DNA from: UBA3006 sp031401235
GTDB lineage: Bacteria > Actinomycetota > Acidimicrobiia > Acidimicrobiales > Ilumatobacteraceae
Assembly (NCBI GenBank): GCA_031401235.1
Contig: JANNRJ010000029.1
Span: 1 to 64,000, forward strand
Length of the DNA stretch: 64,000 nucleotides
Direction: 5' to 3'
Each line of letters opens with the position of its first letter. Position 1 is the stretch's first letter. This document shows, piece by piece, positions 41,614-52,256 of this stretch. The notes beneath the pieces are model-generated. The model saw nothing but the letters and a program-made list of their open reading frames with translations, did no database searches and was not told where the DNA came from. The position numbers and the translations under genes are program-made.

Positions 41614-44223
41614 TCAAAGTTCAAGAGCTTTAGTGATGGCCCGTCGCGCCAACTGCAAGGCTTCGTCTATTCCGGAAGGGTTATTGCCACCGGCTGTAGC
41701 AATGTCGCCTTTTCCACCACCACCGCCACCAATTGCACGAGCGGATTCCTTGATCAAGTCACCGGCACCAACGGGAAATCCTTTTTTAACGGCAGCAACA
41801 AGTGCGGCACCTCCGGTGTCAGTCACTCCACCAAGCACGACGACACGTATTTGCGGATTCGACCGGATGTCGATGGCTAATTCGCGCAAGTCAGTCGCAC
41901 TCACATCATTTACTAATTCAACTACCACCCCATTTATTGCGGCGGCAATGAGGCCAGACGATTTCGATCGTGCGGCGGCAGATCGCAACGTTCTAATTTC
42001 AAAATTCAACATTTTCTTTTCGTCTAATTCACGCTTCACCGCAACGACCAGATCGAACGGCTGAGTACTCAAAAGCAATGCTGACGCAGATAAGTTTTCG
42101 TACATTTTCTGCACATACTCCACCGCGTTCTGCCCTGTCACCGCTTCAATGCGACGCAAATTGGAGCCAATTGACGACTCGCCAACAATCTTGATGAACC
42201 CGATATCACCAGTCGATCGAACATGCGTGCCACCGCACAGTTCAATTGAACTTCCAGCTTCCAATACGCGCACGATGTCCCCGTATTTATCACCAAAAAA
42301 TGCTATTGCCCCCAGGTTCGACGCTTCATCCATTGTCGTCTCATAGGATCGAACCGACACATTGCTGAGAATTTCGTTATTGGCGATGCGTTCAATTCGT
42401 TCGATTTCATCGTTGCTGATTGCGGCATAATGACTGAAGTCAAAACGCAGACGATCGGGCGCAACTAGTGAACCGGCCTGCTTCACATGCTCGCCGAGAA
42501 CTGTGCGTAATGCCCAATGCAAGACATGCGTAGCCGTATGATTTCGGCGCGTTGCACGACGTGCCTCCACGTCAATGTGCGCTGTGGCTTTCTGACCGGC
42601 GGTTATCGAGCCAGTTGTTATCTGAGACACATGACGGCGCAATCCAGGTAGTGCAAAAGATGTATCCAGTACCGTTGCCTCACCGGTTTCAGTACGAATG
42701 CGGCCGCGATCACCCACTTGACCGCCGCTTTCGGCGTAAAACGGTGTCGTATCGATAAAAATTTGGACGGTTTCATCGACACCGTCCAAAACAGCAAGTA
42801 CTCGGGCATCACATTCGTCTTGCCAGTATCCGACAAAGGAAGTCGACCCAAATTGCTCCACTACTTCACGATATGAATCGACCATCGAATCATCCGCGCG
42901 GATTCCCCTGCGCGCAGCCTTTGCCCGCCTGCGTTGAACTTGCATTTCACGCTCGAAACCAGCGACATCAACTTCTACATTGCGCTCACCGGCGATTTCT
43001 TGAGTGAGTTCAAGTGGAAAGCCATAGGTGTCATGCAGTAAGAATGCCGATTCACCACTAAGCGAATTTTTGGATTGCATTTCATCTTCGAGAATTGTCA
43101 CTCCGGTTTTTAATGTTTGACGAAATTTCTCCTCTTCCTTGGTCAATACGCCAACAATGAAGTCGCAATTTTTGCTTAATTCTGGATACGCACCGATCAT
43201 CGTCTGCACCGCTGTTTCGACGAGCCGCGGCATCACCAGTTGCTCACATTCAAGTAAGTAAGCGTGGCGAACGGCTCGACGAATAATTCGGCGCAGGACA
43301 TATCCGCGATGTTCATTGGATGGAAATACGCCATCATTGACGAGCATCGTCGCCGAGCGCGCATGATCCGCCAGAACCCGCAAACTAAAACTGTTGCGGT
43401 CGGCATAGTCGCCGATGACATACTTTTTTGAAGTGAGCGATTGAGCAGTTTCGATGAGGGGATAAAGAACATCGGTTTCCCACACCGAATCTTTGCCTTG
43501 GATCAAGGCGAGAATTCGCTCAAGCCCGGCGCCTGTATCAATGGAAGGCTTGGGGAGCGAGGTTCGTGTGCCGTCCAGGCCTTGATTGAATTGCATAAAC
43601 ACGAGATTCCAGAACTCTAAGAAACGATCTCCTGCCTGATCGATGAGCGGTCCACCGTCCGGTCCAAAACTCGGACCTCGATCAATGTGAATCTCTGAGC
43701 ATGGACCACACGGACCGGTTTCGCCCATTTGCCAAAAATTATCCGCATCACCCAATCGCTGAATGCGATTCATTGGCACTCCAACTTGCTCGTGCCAAAT
43801 CTGCTCTGCCTCATCGTCACTTTCGTGGACGGTTATCCATAGTTGATCGCCATCAAAGCCGAATACTTCGGTGACGAGTTCCCATGACCATGGAATTGCA
43901 TCGGATTTGAAATAGTCGCCAAACGAGAAATTGCCCATCATCTCAAAGAAAACCAAATGTCTCTTGGTTCGACCGACATCATCTAAATCGTTGTGTTTTC
44001 CACCGGCTCGGGCACACTTTTGAACGCTTACCGCACGCCGATAAGGGGGCACTTCATCGCCAACAAAATATGGCTTAAATGGAACCATTCCGGCGTTGGT
44101 AAACAACAACGTCTGATCATGCGGGATCAAGCTCGCCGACGGAACCGGTATGTGCCCCTTGGAAGCAAAGAAGTCGGTGAACGCGCCACGAAGTTCGTTT
44201 GCGGAGCGAATTGGAGTCGACAT
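41614..44223 (-). CDS. alaS: Alanyl-tRNA synthetase
   Basis: Charges and proofreads tRNA-Ala. The 869-aa length is full. The class II aminoacylation domain spans 1-240 (TNAGMVPFKPYFVG, ARAGGKHNDLDDVG), the tRNA-recognition domain follows to ~460, and the editing domain has the zinc motifs HTATHVLHW and CGGTH. A C-terminal C-Ala part ends in GGGGGGKGDIATAGG, the Gly-rich signature. A small membrane gene and rarA lie upstream, as in other actinobacteria. Confidence 0.98.
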   Translation of the reverse strand: MSTPIRSANELRGAFTDFFASKGHIPVPSASLIPHDQTLLFTNAGMVPFKPYFVGDEVPPYRRAVSVQKCARAGGKHNDLDDVGRTKRHLVFFEMMGNFSFGDYFKSDAIPWSWELVTEVFGFDGDQLWITVHESDDEAEQIWHEQVGVPMNRIQRLGDADNFWQMGETGPCGPCSEIHIDRGPSFGPDGGPLIDQAGDRFLEFWNLVFMQFNQGLDGTRTSLPKPSIDTGAGLERILALIQGKDSVWETDVLYPLIETAQSLTSKKYVIGDYADRNSFSLRVLADHARSATMLVNDGVFPSNEHRGYVLRRIIRRAVRHAYLLECEQLVMPRLVETAVQTMIGAYPELSKNCDFIVGVLTKEEEKFRQTLKTGVTILEDEMQSKNSLSGESAFLLHDTYGFPLELTQEIAGERNVEVDVAGFEREMQVQRRRAKAARRGIRADDSMVDSYREVVEQFGSTSFVGYWQDECDARVLAVLDGVDETVQIFIDTTPFYAESGGQVGDRGRIRTETGEATVLDTSFALPGLRRHVSQITTGSITAGQKATAHIDVEARRATRRNHTATHVLHWALRTVLGEHVKQAGSLVAPDRLRFDFSHYAAISNDEIERIERIANNEILSNVSVRSYETTMDEASNLGAIAFFGDKYGDIVRVLEAGSSIELCGGTHVRSTGDIGFIKIVGESSIGSNLRRIEAVTGQNAVEYVQKMYENLSASALLLSTQPFDLVVAVKRELDEKKMLNFEIRTLRSAAARSKSSGLIAAAINGVVVELVNDVSATDLRELAIDIRSNPQIRVVVLGGVTDTGGAALVAAVKKGFPVGAGDLIKESARAIGGGGGGKGDIATAGGNNPSGIDEALQLARRAITKALEL

Positions 44224-44234
44224 TTCATAACAGC

Positions 44235-44477
44235 CTACTCGTGGCTGATATAGACCTGACCTTCATTTGATTGATGCACTGTTGTGTCATTGGTACGTAG
44301 ATTTTGCACAATTTCAGAGGCCTGATTAAACAGCCACACTGCACCATCACAAATATCGCTTGCTACTTGCGAAGGTGACAATTGATTGGCGGCACTCTTG
44401 GCTTTGCTTTTGACATACCGCGTCCCGTACACGCCACCGAAAACTCCAAGCACGAACCAAAACAATCGTCGCCTCAT
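44235..44477 (-). CDS. Small membrane protein (DUF6167-like)
   Basis: An 80-aa protein with one N-terminal membrane segment (RRRLFWFVLGVFGGVYGTRYV, residues 2-22) and a basic KSKAKSAAN stretch, then an amphipathic C-terminal part. The N-terminus and the position between rarA and alaS recall the small DUF6167 proteins of Streptomyces. The function is unknown. It is 3 bp after rarA and 11 bp before alaS, so it is co-transcribed with them. The conserved placement makes it a real gene despite its size. Confidence 0.8.
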   Translation of the reverse strand: MRRRLFWFVLGVFGGVYGTRYVKSKAKSAANQLSPSQVASDICDGAVWLFNQASEIVQNLRTNDTTVHQSNEGQVYISHE

Positions 44478-44480
44478 TTT

Positions 44481-45785
44481 TTACTCCTTTTGTTCTGAAT
44501 GTTCTGACATCCGTCGGGCAACTTCAGTCTCCCAACCGTGAGGAGATGGACGATAGTAGGATTCCTGGCGAATAACTGTGGTGCCATCCTGATTTGGCAG
44601 ATATTCCTCCTCCACCCAGCCTCTTGGGTCGTTATGTGGATACTGATATTCGGTTCCATGGCCCAAGGTCTCGGCACCCGTATAGTGCGCATCGCGAAAC
44701 TGAGCCGGGACCTCGACCGCCACGCCACGACGAATATCCTCGCGAGCGCTCCAAATGCCCGTGGCCACAGAATTGCTTTTCGGTGCGACGGCGAGATACA
44801 CCACCGCCTGGGCCAAATTTAATTGAGCTTCCGGTAGTCCGACATGGTCAACGGCTTGGGCCGCCGCTACGGCAATAACCAGCGCTTGTGGATCGGCTAA
44901 TCCCACATCTTCACTTGCCAAGATCACAAGTCGACGAGCAATGAAACGTGGGTCATCGCCGGCTTCCAGCATTCGCGCCAACCAAAACAAGCCAGCATCG
45001 GGATTACTGCCTCGAATACTTTTGATGAATGCCGATACCACGTCATAGTGGTCATCGCGACCGTAACTAAGCGCACTGACTTGAAGCGCGGCATGCACAT
45101 GTTCAACGGTGACCGGATCTGGTTTTGCCAAGGCACATGCAACTTCAAGCGCGGTGAGAACCTGTCGGCCATCTCCGGCGGATCGCATTTCCAAAAGTTC
45201 TACCGCGGGAATTTCGGCTACCACGCCCTCGGCTTCTATCCCCCGCTCGATAAGTTGACGAATAGCTCCAGCATCGAGAGGCTCGAGATGAAATAACGTC
45301 GATCGGCTTCGCAGCGGTGAATTGATTGAGAAAAATGGATTCTCCGTGGTTGCCCCAATCAGAGTGATTATTCCATTTTCGACCGGTGGCAATAAAGCAT
45401 CCTGTTGCGAGGTCGAAAAGCGATGTATTTCATCAATGAACACGATCGTCGATTGCCCGTGTTGACCCAGTCGTTCAATCGCCCGACCAACGATCTCGCG
45501 AATATCTTTCACGCCGGCGTTTACCGCACTCAATCGCTCGAAGGCAGATTTTGTGGTGAGTGCGACGACTTCTGCAAGTGTCGTCTTACCTGTTCCTGCC
45601 GGTCCCCAAAAAATCACCGACGACAGCCGATCGGCTTCGATCAGCACTCGCAATGGTGCACCTGGTGCGACTAGATGTTGTTGACCGACCATTTCATCAA
45701 GGGTTCGAGGTCTCAATCGCGCGGCAAGCGGCGCCTGCGATCGCAGTATGTCCTGCACCGCCGAGCTAAACAAGTCTTCGGGCAC
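44481..45785 (-). CDS. rarA: Replication-associated recombination protein A
   Basis: AAA+ ATPase related to clamp loaders and active at stalled forks. From the GTG at 45785 the protein has 434 aa: Walker A GPAGTGKT (61-68), Walker B FIDEIHRF (117-123 region), sensor 1 IGATTENP, and the family's C-terminal tetramerisation part (about 270-400) with the AYHYTGAE-like DAHYTGAETLGHGTEYQYPH motif. The GTG lies 1 bp after the aspS stop, with AAGGG 5 nt upstream; the upstream frame is unrelated sequence. Confidence 0.95.
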   Translation of the reverse strand: MPEDLFSSAVQDILRSQAPLAARLRPRTLDEMVGQQHLVAPGAPLRVLIEADRLSSVIFWGPAGTGKTTLAEVVALTTKSAFERLSAVNAGVKDIREIVGRAIERLGQHGQSTIVFIDEIHRFSTSQQDALLPPVENGIITLIGATTENPFFSINSPLRSRSTLFHLEPLDAGAIRQLIERGIEAEGVVAEIPAVELLEMRSAGDGRQVLTALEVACALAKPDPVTVEHVHAALQVSALSYGRDDHYDVVSAFIKSIRGSNPDAGLFWLARMLEAGDDPRFIARRLVILASEDVGLADPQALVIAVAAAQAVDHVGLPEAQLNLAQAVVYLAVAPKSNSVATGIWSAREDIRRGVAVEVPAQFRDAHYTGAETLGHGTEYQYPHNDPRGWVEEEYLPNQDGTTVIRQESYYRPSPHGWETEVARRMSEHSEQKE

Positions 45786-45786
45786 T

Positions 45787-47580
45787 TCAGCCCTTGGTCG
45801 GTGGCGGCAACAGCCGAATTCCGAGCTCGTTGAGGTGCGATTGATCAACCGGTGTTGGAGCATTCGTCATTGGATCCGCCCCCGACTGAGTTTTGGGAAA
45901 CGCAATCACCTCACGAATATTGCTTTCTCCGGCCAAGATTGCGACTAGTCGGTCGGTGCCAAATGCGAATCCACCATGTGGTGGAGCACCAAATTTGAAC
46001 GGTGTCAAAAAGAATCCGAACTTTCGGTCAGCATCCCCGTCAGAAATTCCAAGTTGTCGAAACACCCGGCGCTGCAAGTCAGAGTCATGAATCCGGATCG
46101 AACCGGAGCCCAACTCCCAGCCGTTTAGGACCAGGTCATAGGCCAAAGCGCGGACACTCATCGGATCGGATTCGAGACGATCGATGTCATCCGGATGCGG
46201 TGAACAAAACGGATGGTGGCCAGGCTGCGGTTTGCCGGTGGTCGCATTGAGACCAACGAACAGCGGAAACTCGGTGACCCAAACGTATCGGTATGGTCCC
46301 TCATGGACAGGGGGTCTTCCGATGTCATTACGAAGTTGACCGAGAACTTCACACGTGGTTGACCATGTGTCGGCGACTAACAGCAGTAGATCGCCTGGTT
46401 CGGCTCCAGTCGCGGCAATTAGTGCCCCGTGTTCGATTGGTGACAAAAATTTTGCCACTGGCGATTCAAGAATTCGGCCCTCGCCGACTTTTATCCAAAC
46501 CAGTCCTTTGGCTCCGAGTTGTTTGGCCCGATCGGTGAGGGCATCCAACTTATTTCGTCCCATCGCCGCTGATTCGGGGTACTTCGTCGCATCCACTCGT
46601 AGACCCTTGATGCACCTAGCCGATGAAAACGCCTTGAATTCAGTCTTCGAAAACACGGGTGTCAATTCGATCAGTTCAAGACCAAATCGCAAATCGGGCT
46701 TGTCCACACCGAAACGAGTCATCGACTCATTCCACGTCATGAATTCGATTGGTGGTGGGGCGCCGTCAATGACTGCTTCGGCCGCGCCAAGAACTACCGC
46801 GCTAATTACCGCAAGAACATCTTCCTGAGTGACAAAACTCATTTCGGCATCCAATTGCATGAATTCGTATTGTCGATCAGAACGTAAATCCTCATCTCGC
46901 AAGCAGCGAGCGATCTGATAATAACGATCGATTCCAGCCACCATTAGCAATTGCTTCCACAATTGCGGCGACTGTGGCAAAGCATAAAACGAACCTGGTT
47001 CCTTGCGCGACGGGACCAGAAACTCTCGGGCGCCTTCTGGCGTGGACGGCATTAACATCGGCGTCTCAATTTCAACGAATCCCTGTTCCTCCATTACTCG
47101 ACGAATTGCCGAGTTGACCTTGGAGCGAACTCGGAGATTTTTTTGCATTCGCTCACGGCGTATGTCTAGATAGCGATACTTCAGTCGAATGCTTTCATCC
47201 ACATCGTCGGCACGTTGATCAATCGGAAATGGAGGAGGCTCGGCCGAATTGAGCACCGTGATTTCACAGTCAACGAGTTCAATTTCACCCGTTGGAATGT
47301 TGTCGTTCACTGTTCCGCTAGGACGGGCTTGCACCCGGCCGCTAACTTGAACCACCCATTCGCTTCGAACATCGGTGGCGTTGTCAACCACGCATTGTGT
47401 GATCCCGCTGTAATCGCGAAGATCAATAAATGCGAGATGCTCGCCATGCTCGCGCCGCCTAGCTATCCAGCCACAGAGTACGACTTTGCTGCCGATGTGC
47501 TCAGGACGGAGCACACCACACAGATGAGTGCGTAGCGACGTGGACTGATCGGGAGCGACTATTTGCTTGGATGCGGTCAT
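45787..47580 (-). CDS. aspS: Aspartyl-tRNA synthetase (bacterial type)
   Basis: Class IIb synthetase for tRNA-Asp. The 597-aa length includes the bacterial GAD insertion domain (about 290-420). The N-terminal OB fold binds the anticodon (VVLCGWIARRREHGEHLAFIDLRD), motif 2 is in FYALPQSPQLWKQLLMVAG/RCLRDEDLRSDRQ, and motif 3 is in GFAFGTDRLVAIL. Whether it also charges tRNA-Asn cannot be told here. ATGA overlap with hisS. Confidence 0.97.
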   Translation of the reverse strand: MTASKQIVAPDQSTSLRTHLCGVLRPEHIGSKVVLCGWIARRREHGEHLAFIDLRDYSGITQCVVDNATDVRSEWVVQVSGRVQARPSGTVNDNIPTGEIELVDCEITVLNSAEPPPFPIDQRADDVDESIRLKYRYLDIRRERMQKNLRVRSKVNSAIRRVMEEQGFVEIETPMLMPSTPEGAREFLVPSRKEPGSFYALPQSPQLWKQLLMVAGIDRYYQIARCLRDEDLRSDRQYEFMQLDAEMSFVTQEDVLAVISAVVLGAAEAVIDGAPPPIEFMTWNESMTRFGVDKPDLRFGLELIELTPVFSKTEFKAFSSARCIKGLRVDATKYPESAAMGRNKLDALTDRAKQLGAKGLVWIKVGEGRILESPVAKFLSPIEHGALIAATGAEPGDLLLLVADTWSTTCEVLGQLRNDIGRPPVHEGPYRYVWVTEFPLFVGLNATTGKPQPGHHPFCSPHPDDIDRLESDPMSVRALAYDLVLNGWELGSGSIRIHDSDLQRRVFRQLGISDGDADRKFGFFLTPFKFGAPPHGGFAFGTDRLVAILAGESNIREVIAFPKTQSGADPMTNAPTPVDQSHLNELGIRLLPPPTKG

Positions 47581-48833
47581 GATGAAGCCAGCTCCTGGCG
47601 AACTTCGTCAATCAAGTTGCTGCGTGAGACGACTCTTTGCTCACCGCTGATCATCGGCCGTAACACCACCGTGTCGGTGCCAACTTCTTCGCTTCCGATA
47701 ATGATCGCAATCGCACTTCCACTTCGGTCGGCTGCTTTCATTTGGGCTTTCATACTGCGATTATCAAAAGCACGGTCGGCACTGATTCCAACTAGACGAA
47801 GTTCATGGCAGAGCTGAGCGGCCTGTAACCCGCCAGTGCTGTCCACCACAAACACATTTACGGCCAATGTTGGAGCATCAAACACGCCCTCCGCATCGCA
47901 TGCCAACAGTGTTCTATCCAGTCCGAGTGCAAATCCGATTCCGGGAGTCGGAGGTCCACCGAGGGCCTCCACGAGCCCGTTGTAACGCCCGCCACCACCG
48001 AGAGCGGTGTGCGCCGATTGGAGTGCAGTGCTGTTGAATTCAAATGTTGTACGGCGGTAATAGTCGAGTCCACGCACAAGGTGATCATCCACGGCAAATT
48101 TCACTCCGTGAAGTTGAAGCGCTCTCAAAACTGTCTCGAAATGCCGGCCAGCGTCAGCAGAGAGAAAATCACCGATGAGCGGTGCTGACGCAATTATCTG
48201 TTGATCCTCCGGTCGCTTGGAATCAAGAACACGCAATGGATTTCGGGACAATGTGGACAGCGACTCTGGGGAAAGAGAATCGGCATAGGACTCAAAGTAG
48301 GTACGCAATGCAACGGAGTAATTTTGGCGATCGCCGGCATCACCAAGAGTATTGAGACTAAGAATCACTTGTTGAAGTCCTAAGCGTTGGTAAAACTCCA
48401 TTGCCAGAGCGATCACTTCTGCATCTAGATACGGATCATCAACACCGAGAACCTCAATTCCGACTTGGTCAAACTGTCGGTACCGACCCTGTTGGGGTTT
48501 CTCATATCGAAAATTAGGACCGGCATACCACACCTTCCACGGAGTTGTTGGCCGATGCTCAACGAAAGCACGACAAACACTCGCGGTTTGCTCTGGCCGC
48601 AGGGCGATTCGCCGACCGCCCTTATCCTCAAAGTCGTACATTTCCTTAGTTACGACCTCAGTTGATTCCCCCAGTCGAAGAAACACTCCAAGGTCTTCAA
48701 ACATCGGGGGAATCATAAAGTTGTACCCGGCCGCCTCAACAACACCTGCAAACACGGCTTGGAACGCACGCCAACGGGCGGCGTGCGGGGCCAAAATATC
48801 GCGGGTCCCGGGACTTGTTCTGAATTCGCTCAC
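47577..48833 (-). CDS. hisS: Histidyl-tRNA synthetase
   Basis: Class IIa synthetase for tRNA-His. The 418-aa protein has GTRDILAPHAARWR at the start, motif 2 in GPNFRYEKPQQGRYRQFDQ, the histidine signature LVRGLDYYRRTTFE (HisA region), and motif 3 in GIGFALGLDR. The C-terminal anticodon domain covers about 320-418. It overlaps relA/spoT by ATGA; these two are neighbours in many Gram-positive genomes. Confidence 0.97.
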   Translation of the reverse strand: MSEFRTSPGTRDILAPHAARWRAFQAVFAGVVEAAGYNFMIPPMFEDLGVFLRLGESTEVVTKEMYDFEDKGGRRIALRPEQTASVCRAFVEHRPTTPWKVWYAGPNFRYEKPQQGRYRQFDQVGIEVLGVDDPYLDAEVIALAMEFYQRLGLQQVILSLNTLGDAGDRQNYSVALRTYFESYADSLSPESLSTLSRNPLRVLDSKRPEDQQIIASAPLIGDFLSADAGRHFETVLRALQLHGVKFAVDDHLVRGLDYYRRTTFEFNSTALQSAHTALGGGGRYNGLVEALGGPPTPGIGFALGLDRTLLACDAEGVFDAPTLAVNVFVVDSTGGLQAAQLCHELRLVGISADRAFDNRSMKAQMKAADRSGSAIAIIIGSEEVGTDTVVLRPMISGEQRVVSRSNLIDEVRQELASS

Positions 48834-51091
48834 GCGTGAAGGTTAGACGCTGGATGCGCATCTATTGAGGGTTCATTTTTCGCATCTGCCGACATGACTC
48901 GGTACGCGTCATACACCGAATCAATTCGTTTGATGGTTCGCAATACCGATTGCAAATGAGACGGATCAGCAAATTCGAACTCAAAGCGCATTTTGGCAAC
49001 GCGATCTGCCCCCGTATGGGTGGTACAGGCGACAATGTTCACATGCTCCTCAGAAAGAGCGTTGGCCACATCCCGCAACAATCGCGCTCGATCGAGAGCG
49101 ACGATCTCAACGGCAACGACATACATCGCACCTTGCAGACTCCCTGACCATTCCACATCAACAATTCTGGCCGCTTGTTGAGCAACCGCGGTTGCCGCAT
49201 TCGGACAATCAGATCGATGAATACTCACCCCTCGTTCTTTGGTGAGGAATCCAATAATGTCGTCACCTGGCACTGGCGTGCAACATTTCGACAGTCGAAC
49301 AATGATGTCTTCCATGCCTTCTACATGAATGCCGACATTTTTGTTTTCAGTGATTCCTTTGCGTTCTAGACGTGACCCAACAGAAAGTTGTTCGGAATGG
49401 GACCCATCTCGCATTGTTCGAGCCAATCGCCCAGCCAACATAGATGCATCAACATGGCCTTCGGCGATGGCCAGAAAGAGCACGTCAGCCTCGGCGTAAT
49501 TCATTGATGCAATTTCGTTGGCGAAAGCCTCCGAGCCAAGCACCTTTTGCACCGGGAGTCCTTCTCGACGCAAGTGCTCAATGACGTCGTCACGCCCACT
49601 ATCGACCAGATCTTCATGGCGCTCGCGTGAAAACCATTGTTTAATTTTGCTTTTGGCCTTGGGAGACGCGACAAATTCAAGCCATCGCTCAGACGGCTCT
49701 GCATTTTCTGCCTTTGAGGTGAGAATCTCGCATGTATCCCCTGCACTCAAAAGATGTTCAAGTGGCACCAACCGACCATTTACTCGGGCACCAATGCACG
49801 CATGACCAACCTCGGTGTGCACGGCATAGGCGAAATCTACCGCGGTTGAATTCATCGGCAAGGCAATCACCTTTCCCTTTGGTGTGAACACGAATAATTC
49901 TTCTTGATCAAGATCCGTCTTGAGGCTCTCCAAAAACTGTCGAGGGTCTGAAACTTCGCCCTGCCAATCGATGATCCGATTTAGCCAATCAATATCTTGT
50001 GCAGGGGATCCATCTTTGTATGACCAATGTGCGGCCACTCCCCATTCGGCTCGTTGATGCATGTCACGTGACCGAATTTGTACCTCAATCGTTTTGCCGT
50101 CAGGTCCAATAACAGTGGTGTGTAACGATTGATACAAATTGAACTTTGGCATCGCGATGTAATCTTTGAATCTTCCGACAACCGGTTTCCAATGTCCATG
50201 AATACAGCCGAGTGCGGCGTAGCAATCATTCACCGAATCGACGACGATTCTCACAGCCATCAAATCGAAAATCTCGTTAAAATCGCGACCTTTTTGCACC
50301 ATTTTTTCGTACAGGCTCCAGAGGTGCTTGCCGCGAGCGGTGAGTTCTGCTTCGATGTGCACTTCCTTGAGCCAAGCCCCAACCTGTCCGAGGGCTCTGG
50401 CCAAATAGACATCGCGTTCTGGGGCTCGAATCGACACCAGATGATCGAGTTCGGCGTAACGCTTCGGATATAACGCCGCAAACGAAAGATCCTCGAGTTG
50501 CTGCTTCAGATCTTGCATTCCCAATCGATGCGCTAGAGGCGCATAGATATCCAGTGACTCTTGAGCCACTTGGCGTTGTTTATCAAGCGGACGAGATGCA
50601 ATTGTTCGCATATTGTGCAACCGGTCAGCCAATTTGATGATGAGCACACGCAAGTCGCGGGCCATCGCCACGAGCATCTTTCGCATTGTCGCGGCTTGTT
50701 GTGCCTCCTTTGAATCAAAATGAAGCCGCTCAAGTTTTGTCAACCCATCCACAAGTGAGGCAACTTCGGCGCCAAAGTTCTGCTCGACATCGGCCAGAGT
50801 TATTTCAGTGTCTTCCACAGCGTCATGAAGTAATGCGGCGACGATTGAAACTTCGTCCAGACCAAGATCGGCGACAATCCGGGCGACCGCAACTGGGTGA
50901 CTGATATACAGTTCACCGCTATTACGCGTCTGATGCTGGTGCGCCTCGCGAGCCATTGCGTATGCGGTATTGATATTGGTGATCGAGCCTTTAGGGTGCC
51001 GAGCCTTATACGCCGTCAGCAGCGGTACAAGATCTTCGGCAATCGCAGAGTGTTGGCGACGCCACGGCAGAACCCTCGATGTCGTGCTCAT
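48830..51091 (-). CDS. rel: Bifunctional (p)ppGpp synthetase/hydrolase
   Basis: Long RelA/SpoT-type stringent-response enzyme, 753 aa. The hydrolase HD domain is complete (YISHPVAVA, LLHDAVEDT at 88-96). The synthetase domain has RFKDYIAMPKFNLYQSLHTT and the RGKHLWSLYEKM loop. TGS (about 385-450), a zinc-finger-like region with RLSKCCTPVPGD, and a C-terminal ACT domain (about 660-735) follow. Both catalytic centres look active, so this is probably the only long Rel of the organism. apt, which separates it from secF in Streptomyces, is absent. Confidence 0.97.
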   Translation of the reverse strand: MSTTSRVLPWRRQHSAIAEDLVPLLTAYKARHPKGSITNINTAYAMAREAHQHQTRNSGELYISHPVAVARIVADLGLDEVSIVAALLHDAVEDTEITLADVEQNFGAEVASLVDGLTKLERLHFDSKEAQQAATMRKMLVAMARDLRVLIIKLADRLHNMRTIASRPLDKQRQVAQESLDIYAPLAHRLGMQDLKQQLEDLSFAALYPKRYAELDHLVSIRAPERDVYLARALGQVGAWLKEVHIEAELTARGKHLWSLYEKMVQKGRDFNEIFDLMAVRIVVDSVNDCYAALGCIHGHWKPVVGRFKDYIAMPKFNLYQSLHTTVIGPDGKTIEVQIRSRDMHQRAEWGVAAHWSYKDGSPAQDIDWLNRIIDWQGEVSDPRQFLESLKTDLDQEELFVFTPKGKVIALPMNSTAVDFAYAVHTEVGHACIGARVNGRLVPLEHLLSAGDTCEILTSKAENAEPSERWLEFVASPKAKSKIKQWFSRERHEDLVDSGRDDVIEHLRREGLPVQKVLGSEAFANEIASMNYAEADVLFLAIAEGHVDASMLAGRLARTMRDGSHSEQLSVGSRLERKGITENKNVGIHVEGMEDIIVRLSKCCTPVPGDDIIGFLTKERGVSIHRSDCPNAATAVAQQAARIVDVEWSGSLQGAMYVVAVEIVALDRARLLRDVANALSEEHVNIVACTTHTGADRVAKMRFEFEFADPSHLQSVLRTIKRIDSVYDAYRVMSADAKNEPSIDAHPASNLHA

Positions 51092-51134
51092 TGCGAGCTA
51101 CCCATGACCAAAGTCTATGGGCAACTGGACTGGA

Positions 51135-52256
51135 CTAGCCGCGACTTCGCTTTTTGCGGGGACGAGGTGGATGCGTTAGCGCCGAAGCAACGGTCACCTG
51201 TTGACGAACCGGTTCGATTGTCTTCGAAATCGACTTTGTAGTCGCAACATTTGCCAAAGACACAGTAGGTACCACTCCGGCCAACCGCAACATGTCAGCC
51301 CCGAGAGAAAGTTGTCCGATCAGTGGGCGATATTTTGGTTCGCGTTGTTTTAAGACAGCCAGCAATGGAGTGGCAATAAAGATGGATGAGTAGGCGCCAA
51401 GCAACATGCCGACCAACAATGCCAGAGCAAAATCTTCCAATGCGACCACACCTAACACCCACGAGCCCAACACCAACAATGAGAGGACTGGCAAAATTGC
51501 GGCCACACTGGTATTGATCGAACGCATCAACACTTGATTCATCGAGACATTCGTGATATCGCCATACGACACTCGAGAAGCAGAATATCTCTTTGTATTT
51601 TCATGAACTTTGTCAAACACAACTATGGTGTCATACAACGAAAATCCGAGAATTGTGAGGAATGCAATCACCGTGGCTGGTGTTACCGAAAACCCAGTAA
51701 CTGAGTAAATACCGACACTCAACAAGACGTCATGAGCCATGGCCGCAATTGCCGAGAGTGCCATTTTCCATTCGAATCGCCAAGCGATGTATAGCGAGAC
51801 CACGCCAAAAAAGATGATCAATGCCCGCAAAGCCTTTTCGGTGATCGTCCGGCCCCATGACGAACTCACGGCGGCAACACTTACATCCTGAGCCGTTACT
51901 CCCGCCGCGGCAGCAAGTTCGTCTTGAACCTTCGTTTGCACTTGTTGTGTTTGTTCAGCAACCTGAAGACGGATGCTTTGACCCGCATTTCCATTCAGGG
52001 TTTGAATCTTGGCGCCGGTGGTTGATATTCCATTGTCTTCCAGAACTGTTCGCGCCTGATCGATGGTCAGATTTGTGGACGGAACCTCCCATGCCACACC
52101 TCCTTCAAAATCGATACCGAGATTAAGCCCACGGTTATATAGCGAAAGAATCGAAATAAGAAAGAGCGCTAGAGAAAACGCGAACCCCCAACGGCGACGA
52201 CCGACGAAGTTAAACGTTGTCTCCCCGCGATACAGGCGACCAAAACCTCCGCTCAT
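51135..52256 (-). CDS. secF: Protein translocase subunit SecF
   Basis: With SecD, uses the proton gradient to drive late steps of Sec export. The 373-aa protein has six expected membrane helices: one near 25-45, a periplasmic P1-like domain (about 55-135, starting GIDFEGGVAWEV), then five helices with the conserved YDTIVVFDKVHEN. A basic C-terminal tail (PPRPRKKRSRG) is cytoplasmic. It overlaps secD by ATGA. Confidence 0.97.
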   Translation of the reverse strand: MSGGFGRLYRGETTFNFVGRRRWGFAFSLALFLISILSLYNRGLNLGIDFEGGVAWEVPSTNLTIDQARTVLEDNGISTTGAKIQTLNGNAGQSIRLQVAEQTQQVQTKVQDELAAAAGVTAQDVSVAAVSSSWGRTITEKALRALIIFFGVVSLYIAWRFEWKMALSAIAAMAHDVLLSVGIYSVTGFSVTPATVIAFLTILGFSLYDTIVVFDKVHENTKRYSASRVSYGDITNVSMNQVLMRSINTSVAAILPVLSLLVLGSWVLGVVALEDFALALLVGMLLGAYSSIFIATPLLAVLKQREPKYRPLIGQLSLGADMLRLAGVVPTVSLANVATTKSISKTIEPVRQQVTVASALTHPPRPRKKRSRG